DNA of 64,000 nucleotides from Erythroxylum novogranatense (Eukaryota; Streptophyta; Magnoliopsida; Malpighiales; Erythroxylaceae): assembly GCA_029891385.1 (NCBI GenBank), contig CM057235.1:21507120-21571119 (forward strand), in the 5' to 3' direction. Position 1 is the stretch's first letter, and each line of letters begins with the position of its first letter. Under the pieces are notes generated by a model. That model worked only from the letters and a program-made list of their open reading frames with translations. It did no database searches and had not been told where the DNA came from. Made by a program: the position numbers and the translations under genes. Shown piece by piece: positions 1 to 11,664 of the stretch.

Positions 1-98
1 CACAAATTGGTATTGTCCTCTTTGGTCAGGATTCGAACTCCTGACATCAAGATTTTGTTGCTTTTACAAGCACGCCTCTTACCATTGAGCCAAGAAAT
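1..98 (-). mobile_element. tRNA-derived SINE head, partial
   Basis: Read on the minus strand, this stretch carries a pol III A-box-like TGGCTCAATGG (complement of 82-92) and a B-box GTTCGAATCC (complement of 29-38), about 43 bases apart, as in a tRNA or tRNA-derived SINE. The anticodon arm cannot be folded convincingly and no acceptor stem closes, so a working tRNA gene is unlikely. The sequence stops where homology to LTR A begins, which fits a SINE inserted near the 5' end of that LTR, its body lying left of the window. The SINE assignment is inference from the two boxes. Confidence 0.4.
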
Positions 99-358
99 TA
101 GAATGAATAAATAAAAAGAAAATTTTGAATGTGAATAGTTAGATGAGATTAAGATAGGCGAAACATGCTTTTGTTTTTTAGGTTTATGTTAAGGTATGGC
201 CTAAAATGGCGTTTGAAGTTTAAATGAAATTGTTAGTGAATAAATTGAAAATTTTAAGAAATAAAGAGAAAAGTGTGAGAATATGAAGAATTAACAAAAG
301 TTTGACTTTTTGGTCATAGAGAGTTGACTTTTGATTTAGGCTAAAATGGAGAAAATGA

Positions 359-620
359 TCTTCATGAAACTTGTAGCTTATGTTAAGAGCTTTCTGTCGT
401 CATAAAGTTTGATATTTTTCGATATCGGGAGTAAAAGTTATGATCAGTCAAAGTTTGTTTTGTAAAAATGACCATAAGTGTATATTTGCGTGTGCTTGGC
501 TTTGAGGCCACTTGTCGTACGGATTTAGTCTGAATTGGAGTAAGTGGTCTTCATGGAAGTTGTAGATATTCCTTTTATCTTTCCATCGACACCAAATTTG
601 TCAAATTTGGAGTTCAGGAT
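359..620 (+). repeat. Two copies of the 70-nt 'CTTCATGAAA' LTR module
   Basis: Two diverged copies begin at about 359 and 549, roughly 190 bp apart. Each starts CTTCATG(A/G)AA(C/G)TTGTAG, continues through CTTTC(T/C)..TC and ends in a T-rich block. LTR B carries four copies of the same module (11665-12320). The copies are too diverged to be a recent slippage product. Confidence 0.5.
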
Positions 621-3379
621 CAAGAGTTACGATTTTTAGAAAATTCGATTATATATGTAAAATTGAGATTCTGTTCTTTTGCTTTTGATCCGGCCCTTTT
701 TCAATCTTTTGCTTATAATTCCTTCGTCCGACATCCGATTGATTCTATTTTTGAAGCGTTGGATTCTTAAGACATTTAGCTACTCCTTCATGAGTAATTA
801 TGATTTTTAGGAGATTAAATGGAAAGAGATTGATTGAACCATAGTGAGAGGATTGGTTAAAGGTTATGAGTCAGATAATTTTCTGAACATGATTCAGTAA
901 TTTGGAGATATCTTGATCTGTACGGCTCCGATTGAGTTGATTCTTGAGGAAAAATAAAATTGAGACATGGGGATAGAAATCATGTGAAGGGATCGAAGTT
1001 CAATTTAGCCCCTAAGGTATTCAATTTCTGGAGTGAAATTTGGAGTAATGTTCAGTCCCAGTTTTGTAAAGATCTGAAAGTATTTTGGCCATAACTCATT
1101 CGTTTCTGAACCGCATTGAGCATTTTTGGTGTCATTTTAAATATGAGACATAGAGGAACACTTCTCCAAAAGGAAGTGTTACCAAATTATTTCGTTTACC
1201 TGCCCAAATTAAAGAAGGAAGATGTCAGTTTTTCAAGAATGTTTGAGGGGCAAACTTGGAAGTTCACTTAAAGGGTTATGTTATAAGGCTTCTTGGTGAG
1301 GGCACATGGGTCATTTACCCTTCATTAATGACATGGCATTATAAACAGCAGGTGGCTGTCATTTTTATCAAAGGGAAGCCGATGGTTTTCAAGAAATGAG
1401 AAGAAAATAGAAGTGAGAAGCCGACGGTGGAGAGAAGAGGAAGAAGAGAAGAGAGCAAGGTAGGTTGTCCATTTTTTTGTGGGCTTTTTAGGGATTTTCG
1501 AGATGGTTCAAGAGGAAATAGATGAGGATGATGAGAGCTCCAAGAGGAGCTAGGAAATGTCAAAAATGGAGAGATTAAGGTAAGAGAGATTTTTCGATCT
1601 TTAAATTTTTGGAAGGTCTTAGTTTAGATAGCTTGATATTGAGATGGATTTGAGATTTCTAAGGTTAATTTTAGTGATGTATGCTATGATGGTTACTTTT
1701 GGATGATTGATTAAATTGAGGATTTTGTTTTGAATTAGGGATTTGAAAGAGGCTTTGGAGAAATTATCATTTAATCAAGGTCCAAGCATGGATTTAAGGT
1801 GGGTACTATATTTATAAGTTGAATTTTGAGTTATCTATGTGTTTTCGAAAAATAAAGTGAGCAAAAATATTTTTTAATTTATTTATTTCAAAAAATATTG
1901 TTTAATTTATTAATTCTGAATGACTGAAATTACTGTTTTGAAATGATTTGACAAATTGCAAAAATGGTTTGAATTAATTGTGTTTGACTTATTGAGTTTT
2001 AATATTAGGATTCGTGTGACATTATGATTTTATTAATGATTTGTAAATTTCTAAAGTGTTGCATTTCTTGATTTTGATAATTGAGAATTCTTTGCATTTG
2101 AATGATTGGAAAAATTTATATGAGAATTTTTGGTTGAATTTGCAAATGATATTGAGTTTGAATATGACAAATGTTAAAAAAACTATGATTTCGAATGCTT
2201 TTGGGACTTATTTATAAAATATTGTTTATGTAAATCTTTAAAATCTTGATTTTTGTTTGATTAAATTCAATGCTTTTGGAATGATTTTAAGAAACTAAAA
2301 TAATTATGAAATTCTTTGATTTTGAGGCTAAAAAAATCCTTTGGATTTAAATGCTTGGAAAATGATTATGGGTTTTAGCAATTGTGGAATTTTATAAATG
2401 GAATTTGTTTGATTTATAAGCTAAATTTGTGTTCTTGAAAATAAAGAAAGAGAAAGAAAGAAAGTATCGGATTTTATTAATTCGAATGTTTTGAAGATTT
2501 TTTAAATGTTTGATAAATTACGAGAATTTCCAAAATTTTGAAAATTGTTACAAAGATTAAATTCACTGTTTTCAATGATTTGATAAATTGATAAAATCTC
2601 TAAAATTCATTATTTATGAACAATTGATGAATTATGAAAAAAATCATTACATTCATTGTTTTGAATGTTTTGATAAAATTTAAATAATTGCTCAATTCAT
2701 TGTGTTTGTATGTTTTCATAATAAGCTCGTTGGATATTTTCGAAGAATCAAGAAAGTATAATTGTTTTTCGAATGTTTGGAAATATTATTCCAACTGTTT
2801 TGGAGTGTTTGATTAAAGGATCCAATTGATAAATTCAATGTTTTGAAGGATTGGAAATGATTACAATTATTTCGGACTTTTTAAAAGAATGATTCAATTG
2901 TTACATTCTTTGATTTTTGAATGATTTGATTCAATTGTTACCTTCTTTAATTTTTGAATGTTTTGATAAAATGGAAATTGCTCAATTTATGGGGTTTGAA
3001 TGTGTTAATAATTTCTGAAATTCATAATTTATCGATGCGGATAACATATGAAAATTGTTACAATTATTTGTTTTGGATGATTCTGCTAATTATGAAAAGT
3101 TGCATTCTTTGGCTTTGATGCAATTGCTCGTTATGTGAAATTGTGGAATTTATGAATGGAACTTGTTTGAATTATGATTGATAATTGATATGTGAATATG
3201 TGAAAATCGAATTTCAAAAGGTGCCTTTGGGCAAGCTAATTTTCAAGTATGAATATGTGTATTATGTGGGTTTGGGTTAGGTCCCCTAAATATGAGTCAG
3301 TGCACTGGTCTCTCTTTGATAGGCTTCTCCCGCCTGCCAGCTAGTGACATTGGAGTTCCGATCTCGGACTCCCATAAGT

Positions 3380-3473
3380 CACGGCTACGCCGAACCGCTA
3401 TACGGGAAGGTGTAGTACGTTCTGTTCACGACTGCACAGGACCACTATGCGAGAATGTGCAGTACGTTCCGTT
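3380..3473 (+). repeat. 47-bp tandem duplication in LTR A
   Basis: Two diverged 47-bp units (3380-3426 and 3427-3473) share GTGTAGTACGTTC or GTGCAGTACGTTC cores and ATACGGGAA or ATGCGAGAA blocks. LTR C has the same pair on the other strand (61834-61927). LTR B has only one unit (near 14230-14280). The duplication therefore marks an A/C subfamily. Confidence 0.6.
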
Positions 3474-4795
3474 TTGGACCAACCCAAACCGTTTGATATG
3501 ATTTTGATTTTGTTTATAGTTGTGATGCATTGTAATGTGATGCATTAATGTTTGTGACATTATTTATTATGTATGAAAAACTTTTGAAAAATGAGAAATC
3601 GAGGTTTTCAACCGTGAAATTTGTGAAATTGTTTATGAAAGTTTTTGAATGATTTGAAAAGTGAAGAGTTTGCGAAATAAGGAATTTGCCAATTTTCTAT
3701 TGTGAAATTTCTATGAAATGGCAAAATTTTCGAAAGATACCTTTTTGCTTCTTTTTCGAATTATAAATATGCTATCCACTGAGCTGTCAACTTACCCCCC
3801 CCCCCCCTTTCATCCCCATCTCCAAGTTTTCGAACAGGAGATCGGATGGAAGACGATCAAGACATCAGTTCGATCCTTGCATACTTTTATATTATGAGTA
3901 AAGTTTGATTCTAGTACTGGATTTGTTTATGGCCTAGAAAGCCATTAAAGTTGTAGGGTATTCAATTCGGATTGTAAATAAATGCTGAAATTGAGTATTG
4001 GATTTGGGTTGTGTATGATATTGGAATATGAACTGTGATTGTATAGGAATATACTTGGTTTGAGCTTAGATTGAATTATGAATATTTAATTTGATTTGAG
4101 ATGTATATAAATGAGATTGATTCTGATGATGGATTTCTGGTTTGAGATTTATGAAGTGTATTAGGTATAGGATTGTGTTGTGTATGCTGGTTTTCCGGAC
4201 AGGAGGTCCGATGATGGTTGTTAAGGTTGGATGTGATTTTAGAAGTATGTTTTAAAACATTGCAGATTTTTGGGTTTTGCAAAATGCAGTCGTTATGCTG
4301 CCCGATTTTCGATAAAATTGGTATAAAGAATAGAATAATAAGAGTTTGATTAAATTGCCTAGTTATGAGATGTGATAGAATTTGTAGGAATAAGTTTTGA
4401 GGATAATTTTCCAAATGGGGTGGGATTGATTTGTCTAAGATTAAATAAAGAAGAAAGAAAAAAAATTATTATACTGGAATTCGGATGGGTTTAGTCTTAG
4501 GGTTTCCAACACGATGCGATAGTATTCTTTGTTCACGCTTCGGATGTCGGATCCGCATCGATTTGTCAAAAATTTGTATCGGTTTGAATTCGTTTTCGTT
4601 TGTTTCTGAATTCGATTCACTTCCGTTCATCGTTTCGTATTTTACATTTTTTTCCTTTTGCTTTCGTTTTGATCCGAGCTAGTGCTTTCGCTTTTGTTTC
4701 CGTTTTTCGAGCCCTTCGATTGGCTTTTGAATTTGTTTCACCTTCGATTCTTCCGCTTCTGCAAACTCTTTAGTCTTTTACTTTCCGCTTTTCCG

Positions 4796-4827
4796 GTTGG
4801 GGTCTGATTTCGAGATCGAGTCCTAAC
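4796..4827 (+). other. LTR-terminal 32-nt stem-loop (copy A)
   Basis: The last 32 nt before the terminal A of LTR A fold as one hairpin. Positions 1-15 pair with 18-32 except for one C-A mismatch, counting G-T as G-U pairs in RNA. Equal-length hairpins sit at the same place in LTR B (15277-15308) and LTR C (60577-60608). In an element transcript this would be the 3' end of U5, next to the primer-binding site. Confidence 0.5.
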
Positions 4828-5202
4828 ACAACAAAACAAAAACACACTAAACAATAAAAACATATAAGCACGCATATGCAATAATGGTACAATAGCATTC
4901 AACTTCACGAAACTAATTTAACTTCAAACACAAACCTTCAAGTTGTCTTAACTTGTTAACTTATGAAATTTGTGGCTAGGCACTTTAGAATAAATATATA
5001 TACTAATCAGGACCTTAATGTCAAATTCATTTACCCCTATCACTTGCACACACATTTGATAATTATTTATTTAATCAAAATTGTAACTATCCCTAAATAG
5101 CTTTTCATGAAATTCAAGCTATTCACAAAGATAGGTAGGTTTTATTTATAAAAATAATATTTTTGGTTAATTTTGATTAACATTGACCTATTCTTTTGAT
5201 AC

Positions 5203-5352
5203 GAAGGCAAACATTTGTGATGAATGTTCCTCGGTTACTCAAGTAGGTCATGTTTTTATTCATTTGCTTGGTTGGAATGTCATTATAGCCTTTTGATGTG
5301 AAGGCAAACATTTGTGATGAATGTACCCCCGATTACTTAGCTAGATCACATT
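5203..5352 (-). repeat. Two-copy repeat in the Athila-like 3' region
   Basis: Copies starting at 5203 and 5300, 97 bp apart, share GAAGGCAAACATTTGTGATG followed by a similar block ending in (G)TTACT(C/T)A. They lie in the non-coding 3' part of the minus-strand element. No function is evident. Confidence 0.6.
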
Positions 5353-5790
5353 CTCAAATGGCTACTAGCTCTATTCATAACTTCAAGGCTAGTGGAATAG
5401 TTATTTATTTAAGAAATACACACAAAAAAATTCACATTTGACTTCCTATCTCATTTCTTTAGCTAATCATTCACATGAAAGGATACTAACAATGCTACTT
5501 ATTCAATTGACCTAAATTATAAAGGTATATTGCAAATTCCTAAGCTGAATGAACTAACATCATAACCTGATTAACATGCATATTTAACCAAAGCAACCTA
5601 GGACACCAATTTCACAAGCTAACATATCTTTACAATCTAGAAGACAATGTTCAAAGCTAAATTAATTCCATTAAGTCCTAGCCATTGACACATTGACACC
5701 AGTCACATCATGAAATCCTAAATAAAACTAGTATATGATATGAAAAATTCACATTCAAAATGAAAAAACATACAATGCACACAACCTTTC

Positions 5791-5825
5791 CTACACTTAG
5801 ACGACATATTGTCCTCAATGTGAGA
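5791..5825 (-). other. Conserved 'ATTGAGGACAAT' tail motif of Athila-type elements
   Basis: On the minus strand this reads ACATTGAGGACAATATGTCG and then TAAGTGTAGGAAAGG. A nearly identical block, followed by a G-rich run, recurs downstream of the genes in Athila-group retrotransposons (family knowledge). It supports the orientation of this remnant. The G-run is eroded here. Confidence 0.5.
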
Positions 5826-6189
5826 AAAACAAATAACACATAAGGTGGGAATAAAACAAAATGATAGGAAAAAACATAAAAATAAAATAAAATAAAAAGA
5901 CAAAGGTTAGAGCATAAGAACCTATCATGGCGATTGAGGTGGTGCTGGCGATGGTGTAGGAGGTAGAATCCCCATGCCTTGGGAAGCGAAGTATTTGTAA
6001 ATGCTTTGAATGTCTCAGCATTGTCTTTATTGCTCCTTCGCGATCTCCTTCAACACCTTGGCATTCTCTGCAATCACTTTATTAGTGTTTGAAATGGCTT
6101 CCAACACCTTCTCCCATTCAGTTGTCTCTTCCTCTCCTAACTCTTCGTTGGATGATTCCTCCTCTTCTTGAAGTGACGCCAAGCTCGAA

Positions 6190-7050
6190 CTAGCCTATCC
6201 TTCCCTATTCTTAACATAAGATTTTGCGTTGATATCTCGAAGTTCCCTATTGTGGGACTTCAAGATTTTAACTCTTATCAACTCAGGATGATGGGCAATT
6301 AGTCCATTACAATTAACACCATAATATTCTGATATAGCCATAATCAAGTACCTTATTCCTAGATTATTACTTTTCTTTCTCAAAGTAGCAATAATAGTAT
6401 TAAAGATGTATAATAGTATTAAAGATCTGGGTGAAGGTGCAAACTTGGACGATATGATCCATGCACCACAATATGAAAAATTCCTTCTTTGAACACTTGT
6501 TACTTTGACACATAAACTTATATAACAATAAGTGTTCGAGACTAAAAATTATGTTATTGTGGGCATTTTTAGCGTCAAAATTCTCCAACCCATTCAATTC
6601 AGTCCAATAACATGTGGGACATAAGTCATGCTAATCCACTATGATTGGTTCCAAGAATCCCCCAATTTTGCACAAAATTTCATATTTCAACTTATATGGT
6701 TGACCCTATAACTAAAACCATAGAACCTTAGGGTTCCTAAGCTCATATTGGAGGGAGGTGAAGAATTCTAGGGTGAGTTCTTCATTAATGACATAATTAA
6801 AGCGCATTTTCCTAATGAATTCATCCCTTTAATTGTTCAACTTGTTCTCTCAAATCAATTCTTTCTAATATGTCAAAATCTAAATATCAAGGCACAACAA
6901 TTTTCTTCAAACTAAGGGCTTGAAAGCAGTTACCTTCTTTTGCCAAGTAAATTGGAAAGGGAGCTTCGTACTCCATAGCCAGATTCCTTTGTCCATGACT
7001 TGAAACTTGAACTTTTCCCTTCATTTGAGCGTGCTTGACTGTTTGTTTAA
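6190..7050 (-). pseudogene. ATHILA ORF-1-like protein, broken
   Basis: Minus-strand reading, with several stops and frame changes, gives MGLRIKQT near 7063, then a segment with AYLAK..NCFQAL-type spacing, DFDILERIDLREQVEQL near 6870, and later VNCNGLIAHHPE near 6310. The DFD(L/I)LER(I/L)DLRE block is typical of the 'Arabidopsis retrotransposon ORF-1' (ATHILA) protein family found beside gypsy elements in many plants. The role of that family is not established. At least six interruptions show it is not translatable as one protein. The family call rests on one strong block plus position, so it is tentative. Confidence 0.45.
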
Positions 7051-7562
7051 TTCTAAGTCCCATTGGAATGAGAGTTGTAAAAAATTTAGAGGGACAAAAA
7101 CTTTTATAGAGAGAAGGGAGAGGATTTGAGATTTTGGTTGCTAGAGAGAGAGTGGAAAGATTGGTGTGGGTCAGAAAAATGAGGTTAAGGATAAATATAT
7201 AGATTTGGGAGGAGAAAGGAGGGGTAAACTTAGAAAAAATGTTGAAATTCACATGCCCCATTTTTTCCCTATCGTAAGCCACAATCGTTACCTGCAATTT
7301 GTTTTCACTTCTTTTCCATTTTTTATTTTTTCCTTCGTGTTAATCCCTATTTTCTTCCATATCTTATATTTTGCACCATCACCCTATTGTTTTACCTTCC
7401 ATACCATTCCCTTCCAGTGTGAAAAAAGAGAAGGACAAAGAAAACCTAATTTGTACTTATGATTTATTTCTTCAAGGTGTTCAACTTATACTGAAAAAAA
7501 AAACAAACAGAATTGAAAACCTAATCTAATACAAAAGATGGAAAACAAAAGGTTAAAAATCA

Positions 7563-7590
7563 TAGGTTGCCTCCCATCTAGCACTTCATT
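7563..7590 (-). other. Conserved 'GGGAGGCAACC' segment downstream of protease
   Basis: On the minus strand this reads GTGCTAGATGGGAGGCAACC and then TATGATTTTT. A near-identical purine-rich segment is commonly found shortly after gag-protease in Athila/Tat-type non-autonomous elements (family knowledge, not searched). It helps define the end of the protein-coding part. Confidence 0.45.
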
Positions 7591-7758
7591 TACTGTCACT
7601 AGCTTGACGTAACTCTTTTTCTTACGATGGTTTAAACGAATCATATAGTGGTAACGCTACTATAGATTTTGTGAACTGTAAACCAGCCACTAGACTATGA
7701 TTTATACCACCTTTCTTCCCCATTTTCTTCTTTCAAAACCATTCTTTTGAATTTATGG

Positions 7759-8307
7759 CTATTCTAGTGAGTCTTTATGAGTGTGACTCTGCTCAAACTT
7801 TTCACAAGACTTATTTATCTTAATAGCATCCACAAATTTGAAAGAATTCCTTTTACTATTAGACACTTTAAATGACACCTTCTCATCCCCCACTCTTAAA
7901 GTTAATTTTCCCTCATCAACATCTATAAGAGATAAGGCGGTGGCTAAAAATGGTCGTCCAAGGATAACGGGTGTCTCCAAATCTTCCTCAATGTCTAATA
8001 TGATGAAGTCCACGGGAAAGGTGAACTTGTCAACCTTAACAGGAACGTCCTTAACTACACCTCTAGGACAGTGGATTGATCTACCAGCCATCTGCACACA
8101 CATCCTGATGGGTGTTATTTCACTTAACTCCATCCATTTATATAAAGTGTAAGGCATCATACTTGTACCAACTCCTAAGTCTACAAAAGCCTTATCCACT
8201 TTGACAATACCAATAGTGCATAGAATGTAAAAATCTCCTAGAATTTCTTGCTTCTCTAGTAGTGTTGCCACTTCATTGGAGTTCTCCTTAGTTACTACAT
8301 ACTTCAC
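7759..8307 (-). pseudogene. Athila-type retroviral aspartic protease
   Basis: An open frame of 182 codons encodes an Athila-group protease domain. Visible marks are the catalytic FVDLGVGTSMMP segment (family pattern DLGASIxLMP, so the Asp is kept but the flap-side residues differ), then SIHCPRGVVKDVPVKVDKF, FPVDFIILDIEEDLETPVIL, GRPFLATALSLIDVDEGKL and TLRVGDEKVSF. In active elements the enzyme cleaves the Gag-Pol polyprotein inside the particle. The frame is open only within the domain. Upstream gag sequence is full of stops and no pol follows, so it is a relic despite the intact catalytic Asp. The first Met is an ORF boundary, not a real start. Confidence 0.75.
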
Positions 8308-8740
8308 TCTCCAACTTCTTTAAGCTGCCTCTACTTAGAAATTTCTCTTTTATGGATTCAGTAAGAGCAAGTCGCAATTTCAATTGTTCTATTATACCAA
8401 GAACTCCATTCAATTATGTTTCTTTTGATTTCCTCTATACTAGGATTGGATATGGAATTGGACGATGATATTCCTTGATTTCCATTAATTTATATTTACT
8501 TTGTAGGGAATGTTTGTTCAACCTCTTCTTTTCTTCTCCCCTTTCCTCTTTAACTTGGTTGAGCTTCTCTTCAACGGTCTTAGTGATTACCATTATCATT
8601 TCCTTCGGATTTGTCTCGATGTTGCTCGAAAGACTTCCTACACTTCATTTCGACAATGCATCTTCCCAATTGGCTCATTGACCCCTAAATTATGGATGGA
8701 AAATGAGTGGTTCTTTGTTGATTTGGTGCAGAAAATTTTG
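8308..8740 (-). pseudogene. Athila gag C-terminal/linker remnant
   Basis: Minus-strand translation across frames gives a segment near 8640 resembling GSLSSNIETNPKE, followed by charged stretches (EEKLNQVKEERGEKKR) and KEYHRPIPYP. This is the Gag-to-protease linker pattern of Athila elements. Several stops and frame changes are present. It runs straight into the protease frame at 8307, supporting one original gag-protease gene. The N-terminal gag is missing, apparently cut by LTR E. Confidence 0.55.
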
Positions 8741-9067
8741 ATAAAGAATAGCTGTAAGGTGATGTCAAGATATGAGGAAGAATGATTAAAATGAAAGTAA
8801 AAAGAAAATGAAGAATGTGTACTAAATGAATATGCAGAAAACTCAAAGAAGAAATGCAACAGTGAAGAAACTCAAAAAATGAAAAAGATGAGTGAATGAT
8901 TTTTCAATTTTTGATGTATGTGAAAAGTAATGGATTTTGGATTTGTTTGAGAATGATTTGAGTTAAATGAGAGTCGAAAGTGGGATAAAAACAAGTTAGA
9001 AATTGTTGGCTTAAGTGAAAGAAATGAAGAAGAAGAAATCTGCAGAGTCTCAAAAGGAGGAGGCAAA

Positions 9068-9146
9068 GCACGATCATGCTTAGTATGATCGTGACTTTCC
9101 GCATGCATGTGAAATCTCACGATCATGCTTCTACACGATCGTGACT
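9068..9146 (+). repeat. Cluster of CACGATCATG-type motifs in LTR E
   Basis: Within about 80 bp the sequence shows CACGATCATGC, TATGATCGTGAC, CACGATCATGC and CACGATCGTGAC, alternating near-palindromic words. A further GCACGATCATGC occurs near 9732. LTR fragment F has a matching cluster (29555-29690). In the Tekay LTR the corresponding zone holds a TACGTCGCGAC array instead. Confidence 0.6.
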
Positions 9147-11664
9147 TCTATGGCTACCGAGGACGGACTGTTTCGAACATCCCTTATTCTTTTGACTATA
9201 ACTTCTTCTCCCGACCTCCAAATGACATAAGATTTGAACCAACAGACTCGAAACACATTTTTCTACATCCCCACAAAATATTATAGCCATATAAAATCAT
9301 TTGGAAGATATTGATTGATGAATTTGGGACAAAAGTGATGAGGAGTTCTAGAATTTCTTGAGTGGAGTATTCTCATTGAACATACTTTGGTATTTTGACT
9401 ATATTTTAATCTGTAGATTTCCAAATGGAATTATTTTTTATTTATATTAAACTACATACATACAGCTACAATTTTTAATAGAATTTGAATTTGTATTCTA
9501 TCATTAAGGGCCTTGAAATTTAGTTTGAAGTTTAGTTTTGGCTTAGGCTACAGCACTATACGTGACAGAAATCAGATCCTGTAGTTATCGAATAAATTGT
9601 ATTGATGTATGCCGAATTAGACAAATTTGTTTTCACAAATGTTGTATATTATTTTCTTAGATTTTCTTTGGTGTAAATTTTGTAATTTTTGGATATTGTA
9701 ATTGAGAGATATGAGTTGTACTATTTAGAGTGCACGATCATGCACTAGCCAAAATTTCGAACATACTCAGTCTGAAGTATTTTGAATATAACTTTTGGAA
9801 TACTTAATCAAATTATATGATATTAGTGTCATTAGAAACTTAAGAGATAGGAAAACAATTTTCTAGAAGAAAGTGTTCTTAAATTACTCCATTTTCTTTG
9901 TCAGAATGAACATGTAAAGTTGACCTGAAAGTATGTTTCAGGAAAAATTTGAATTGATCAAATGAGTTATGAATTTTGATTTTAATGGTTTTAGTGAGGT
10001 GTAAACCTAAGTAAAAATTATACTTAGGTCATTTTTTATATATGATTGATGATGTAATTGAATAACGGAAAAATACCCAAGATTGTCATTAAACATATAT
10101 TGTGCATGTTTCATATACATATATGTGCATTAATAAATACTTATAATTGTGTAAAGTTGTGATGTGTACCAATGTGTATGTATTGCATGATATAGAGGAG
10201 CATATTGAGTGCCATCATCTAGAAGTTGCGACTTCAAGGGAATAGATTTCTAGAGCGATTTGTGAGTAACCTAGATAATCTCACTTAATTATTTGTTTAC
10301 TTAAATTCTGTTTTGAATTATCTTATGAATATGATTTGATTCTTTGATTCCAGACATTCAAATTTCAAGGTTTTGATGTATGATGTGATAATTGAAGTGT
10401 TCCTTGTATGTGAATGTGAAGAAATAAGTGTTACTCAATAATTTTGTTGAATGTCAGACTCAGTCCGATAATAAATGTTTTTTGAATGTGAATGTGAAAT
10501 CATGCGATTGATTGAGAATATGAGAATATGAAGCATTCATTTAAAAGAATGCATGAAAGATAAAGACAGTTGTGACCAGAGTGGCTAATATAAAGAGCCT
10601 AATGCTCAGATTGTGAGCAGAGCCTCAGTTGTAAATGTACCCGATATCTACTAAGGGATATAGGCCATTATCTAATACAACTCAGTAACCACGAGGGCTA
10701 TTAGCTAGTGAAAAGGCACTAGATCACAACGACAATAATAAATGAAATTGTGTCTCATGTGCATTGCATTTATAATTGATATGTGTATTTTGTATGAATG
10801 AAATGATCGGTATGATTATTCTGAAAGTGATACGTGATGCTTTATGCAAAAACGCAAATATGTAAATTATATGCTACGTGTGTTGATGTGATGCATGAAT
10901 TGAGTGAATCATCGATGATGGTTACCTCATTGAGTTTGTAAAACTTACCAAAATTGCACGTTAATTTCTCAGGACTGAGAGAGGATTTTAGCTACTGAGA
11001 GACTATACAAGAAGCACAATTCTTGTACTTTTGGATCAAAGAAATGGCTTAAAGTTCAATCAGCTGAGATTGAAGGATTAGTTAGAATTTTTATATAATT
11101 CCTCTTTTAGGTAATGTGTTTTGTATTAGGTTTTGATGATGTACATGTAAGAATGTTTTGAAAGCTACAATGTATATACGTTTGGTTTTTATAAAATGAA
11201 ATGAGGAATTCAGTTTTAAAATATTATGTCTTTATAAATGATGTCTTATAAGAGGATATAAATGATGATGCCATGATTAAGTGATTATTATTGGACCCCG
11301 AACTTTTCTTGAAATTTTGAAGTATAAATTGACATTAGATGAGGAATTTGTGGTGAATTATTTATGTGCAAAGAAAAAGACAATTCAAGAATGTGAATTG
11401 TTATATGGGATTAAGATAGGTGAAATTTGCTTTTGTTATTGATGTTTATGATTAATTATGGCCTAAAATGGTGTTTTGAGTTTAAATGGAATTGATAGTG
11501 AATGAATTGTTTTGAATGGAATTGAAAAGCAAGAAATGATTAGTGAAAGTGTTAAATTTAAGAATATTGAAAATCTGAAATTTTGAGGATGAATAGTAGC
11601 AAAAGGTGGCAATTTGGATCTGAATCTTTGTGAATTTTTCTGAATTGATCTAGAGAGATTTTGA

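Larger units (their letters stand above)
99..4828 (+). mobile_element. Long LTR 'A' (Ty3/gypsy, Tekay-like), 5' end disrupted
   Basis: This is a roughly 4.7 kb non-coding LTR, recognised by co-linear similarity to LTR B (11289-15309) and, reversed, to LTR C (60576-64000). Shared landmarks are the block near 712-775 starting TTCGTCCGACATCC, the GAGACATGGGGATA module near 966, the paired 47-bp units at 3380-3473, the CTTTCATCCCCATCTCCA block near 3808 and the terminal hairpin ending TCCTAACA at 4828. A run of 13 C lies at about 3795-3807, where the relatives have only a few. No internal retroviral region adjoins it, so it is a solo LTR or part of a broken element. The short open frames inside it are not conserved with B or C and I do not call them genes. 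No target duplication could be found because the 5' end is disturbed. Confidence 0.7.
4829..8740 (-). mobile_element. Athila-group Ty3/gypsy remnant, gag-protease plus ORF-1, no pol
   Basis: On the minus strand the order is a gag C-terminal linker (8740-8308), aspartic protease (8307-7759), a conserved GGGAGGCAACC segment (near 7575), an ORF-1-like reading region (7050-6190) and the ATTGAGGACAAT tail motif (near 5815). Reverse transcriptase, RNase H and integrase should follow protease in an autonomous element, and I see none. That layout resembles gag-protease-only derivatives of Athila/Tat-type elements, although a pol deletion would look the same. LTR A adjoins its 3' side and LTR E its 5' side. 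Its own LTRs could not be delimited. Confidence 0.6.

Noticed and set aside
1..98. Functional tRNA gene on the minus strand
   Set aside because: Only the two promoter boxes are convincing. The anticodon arm and acceptor stem do not fold.
3292..3501. 69-codon open frame in LTR A
   Set aside because: The corresponding stretches of LTRs B and C do not keep the frame; it spans the 47-bp repeats.
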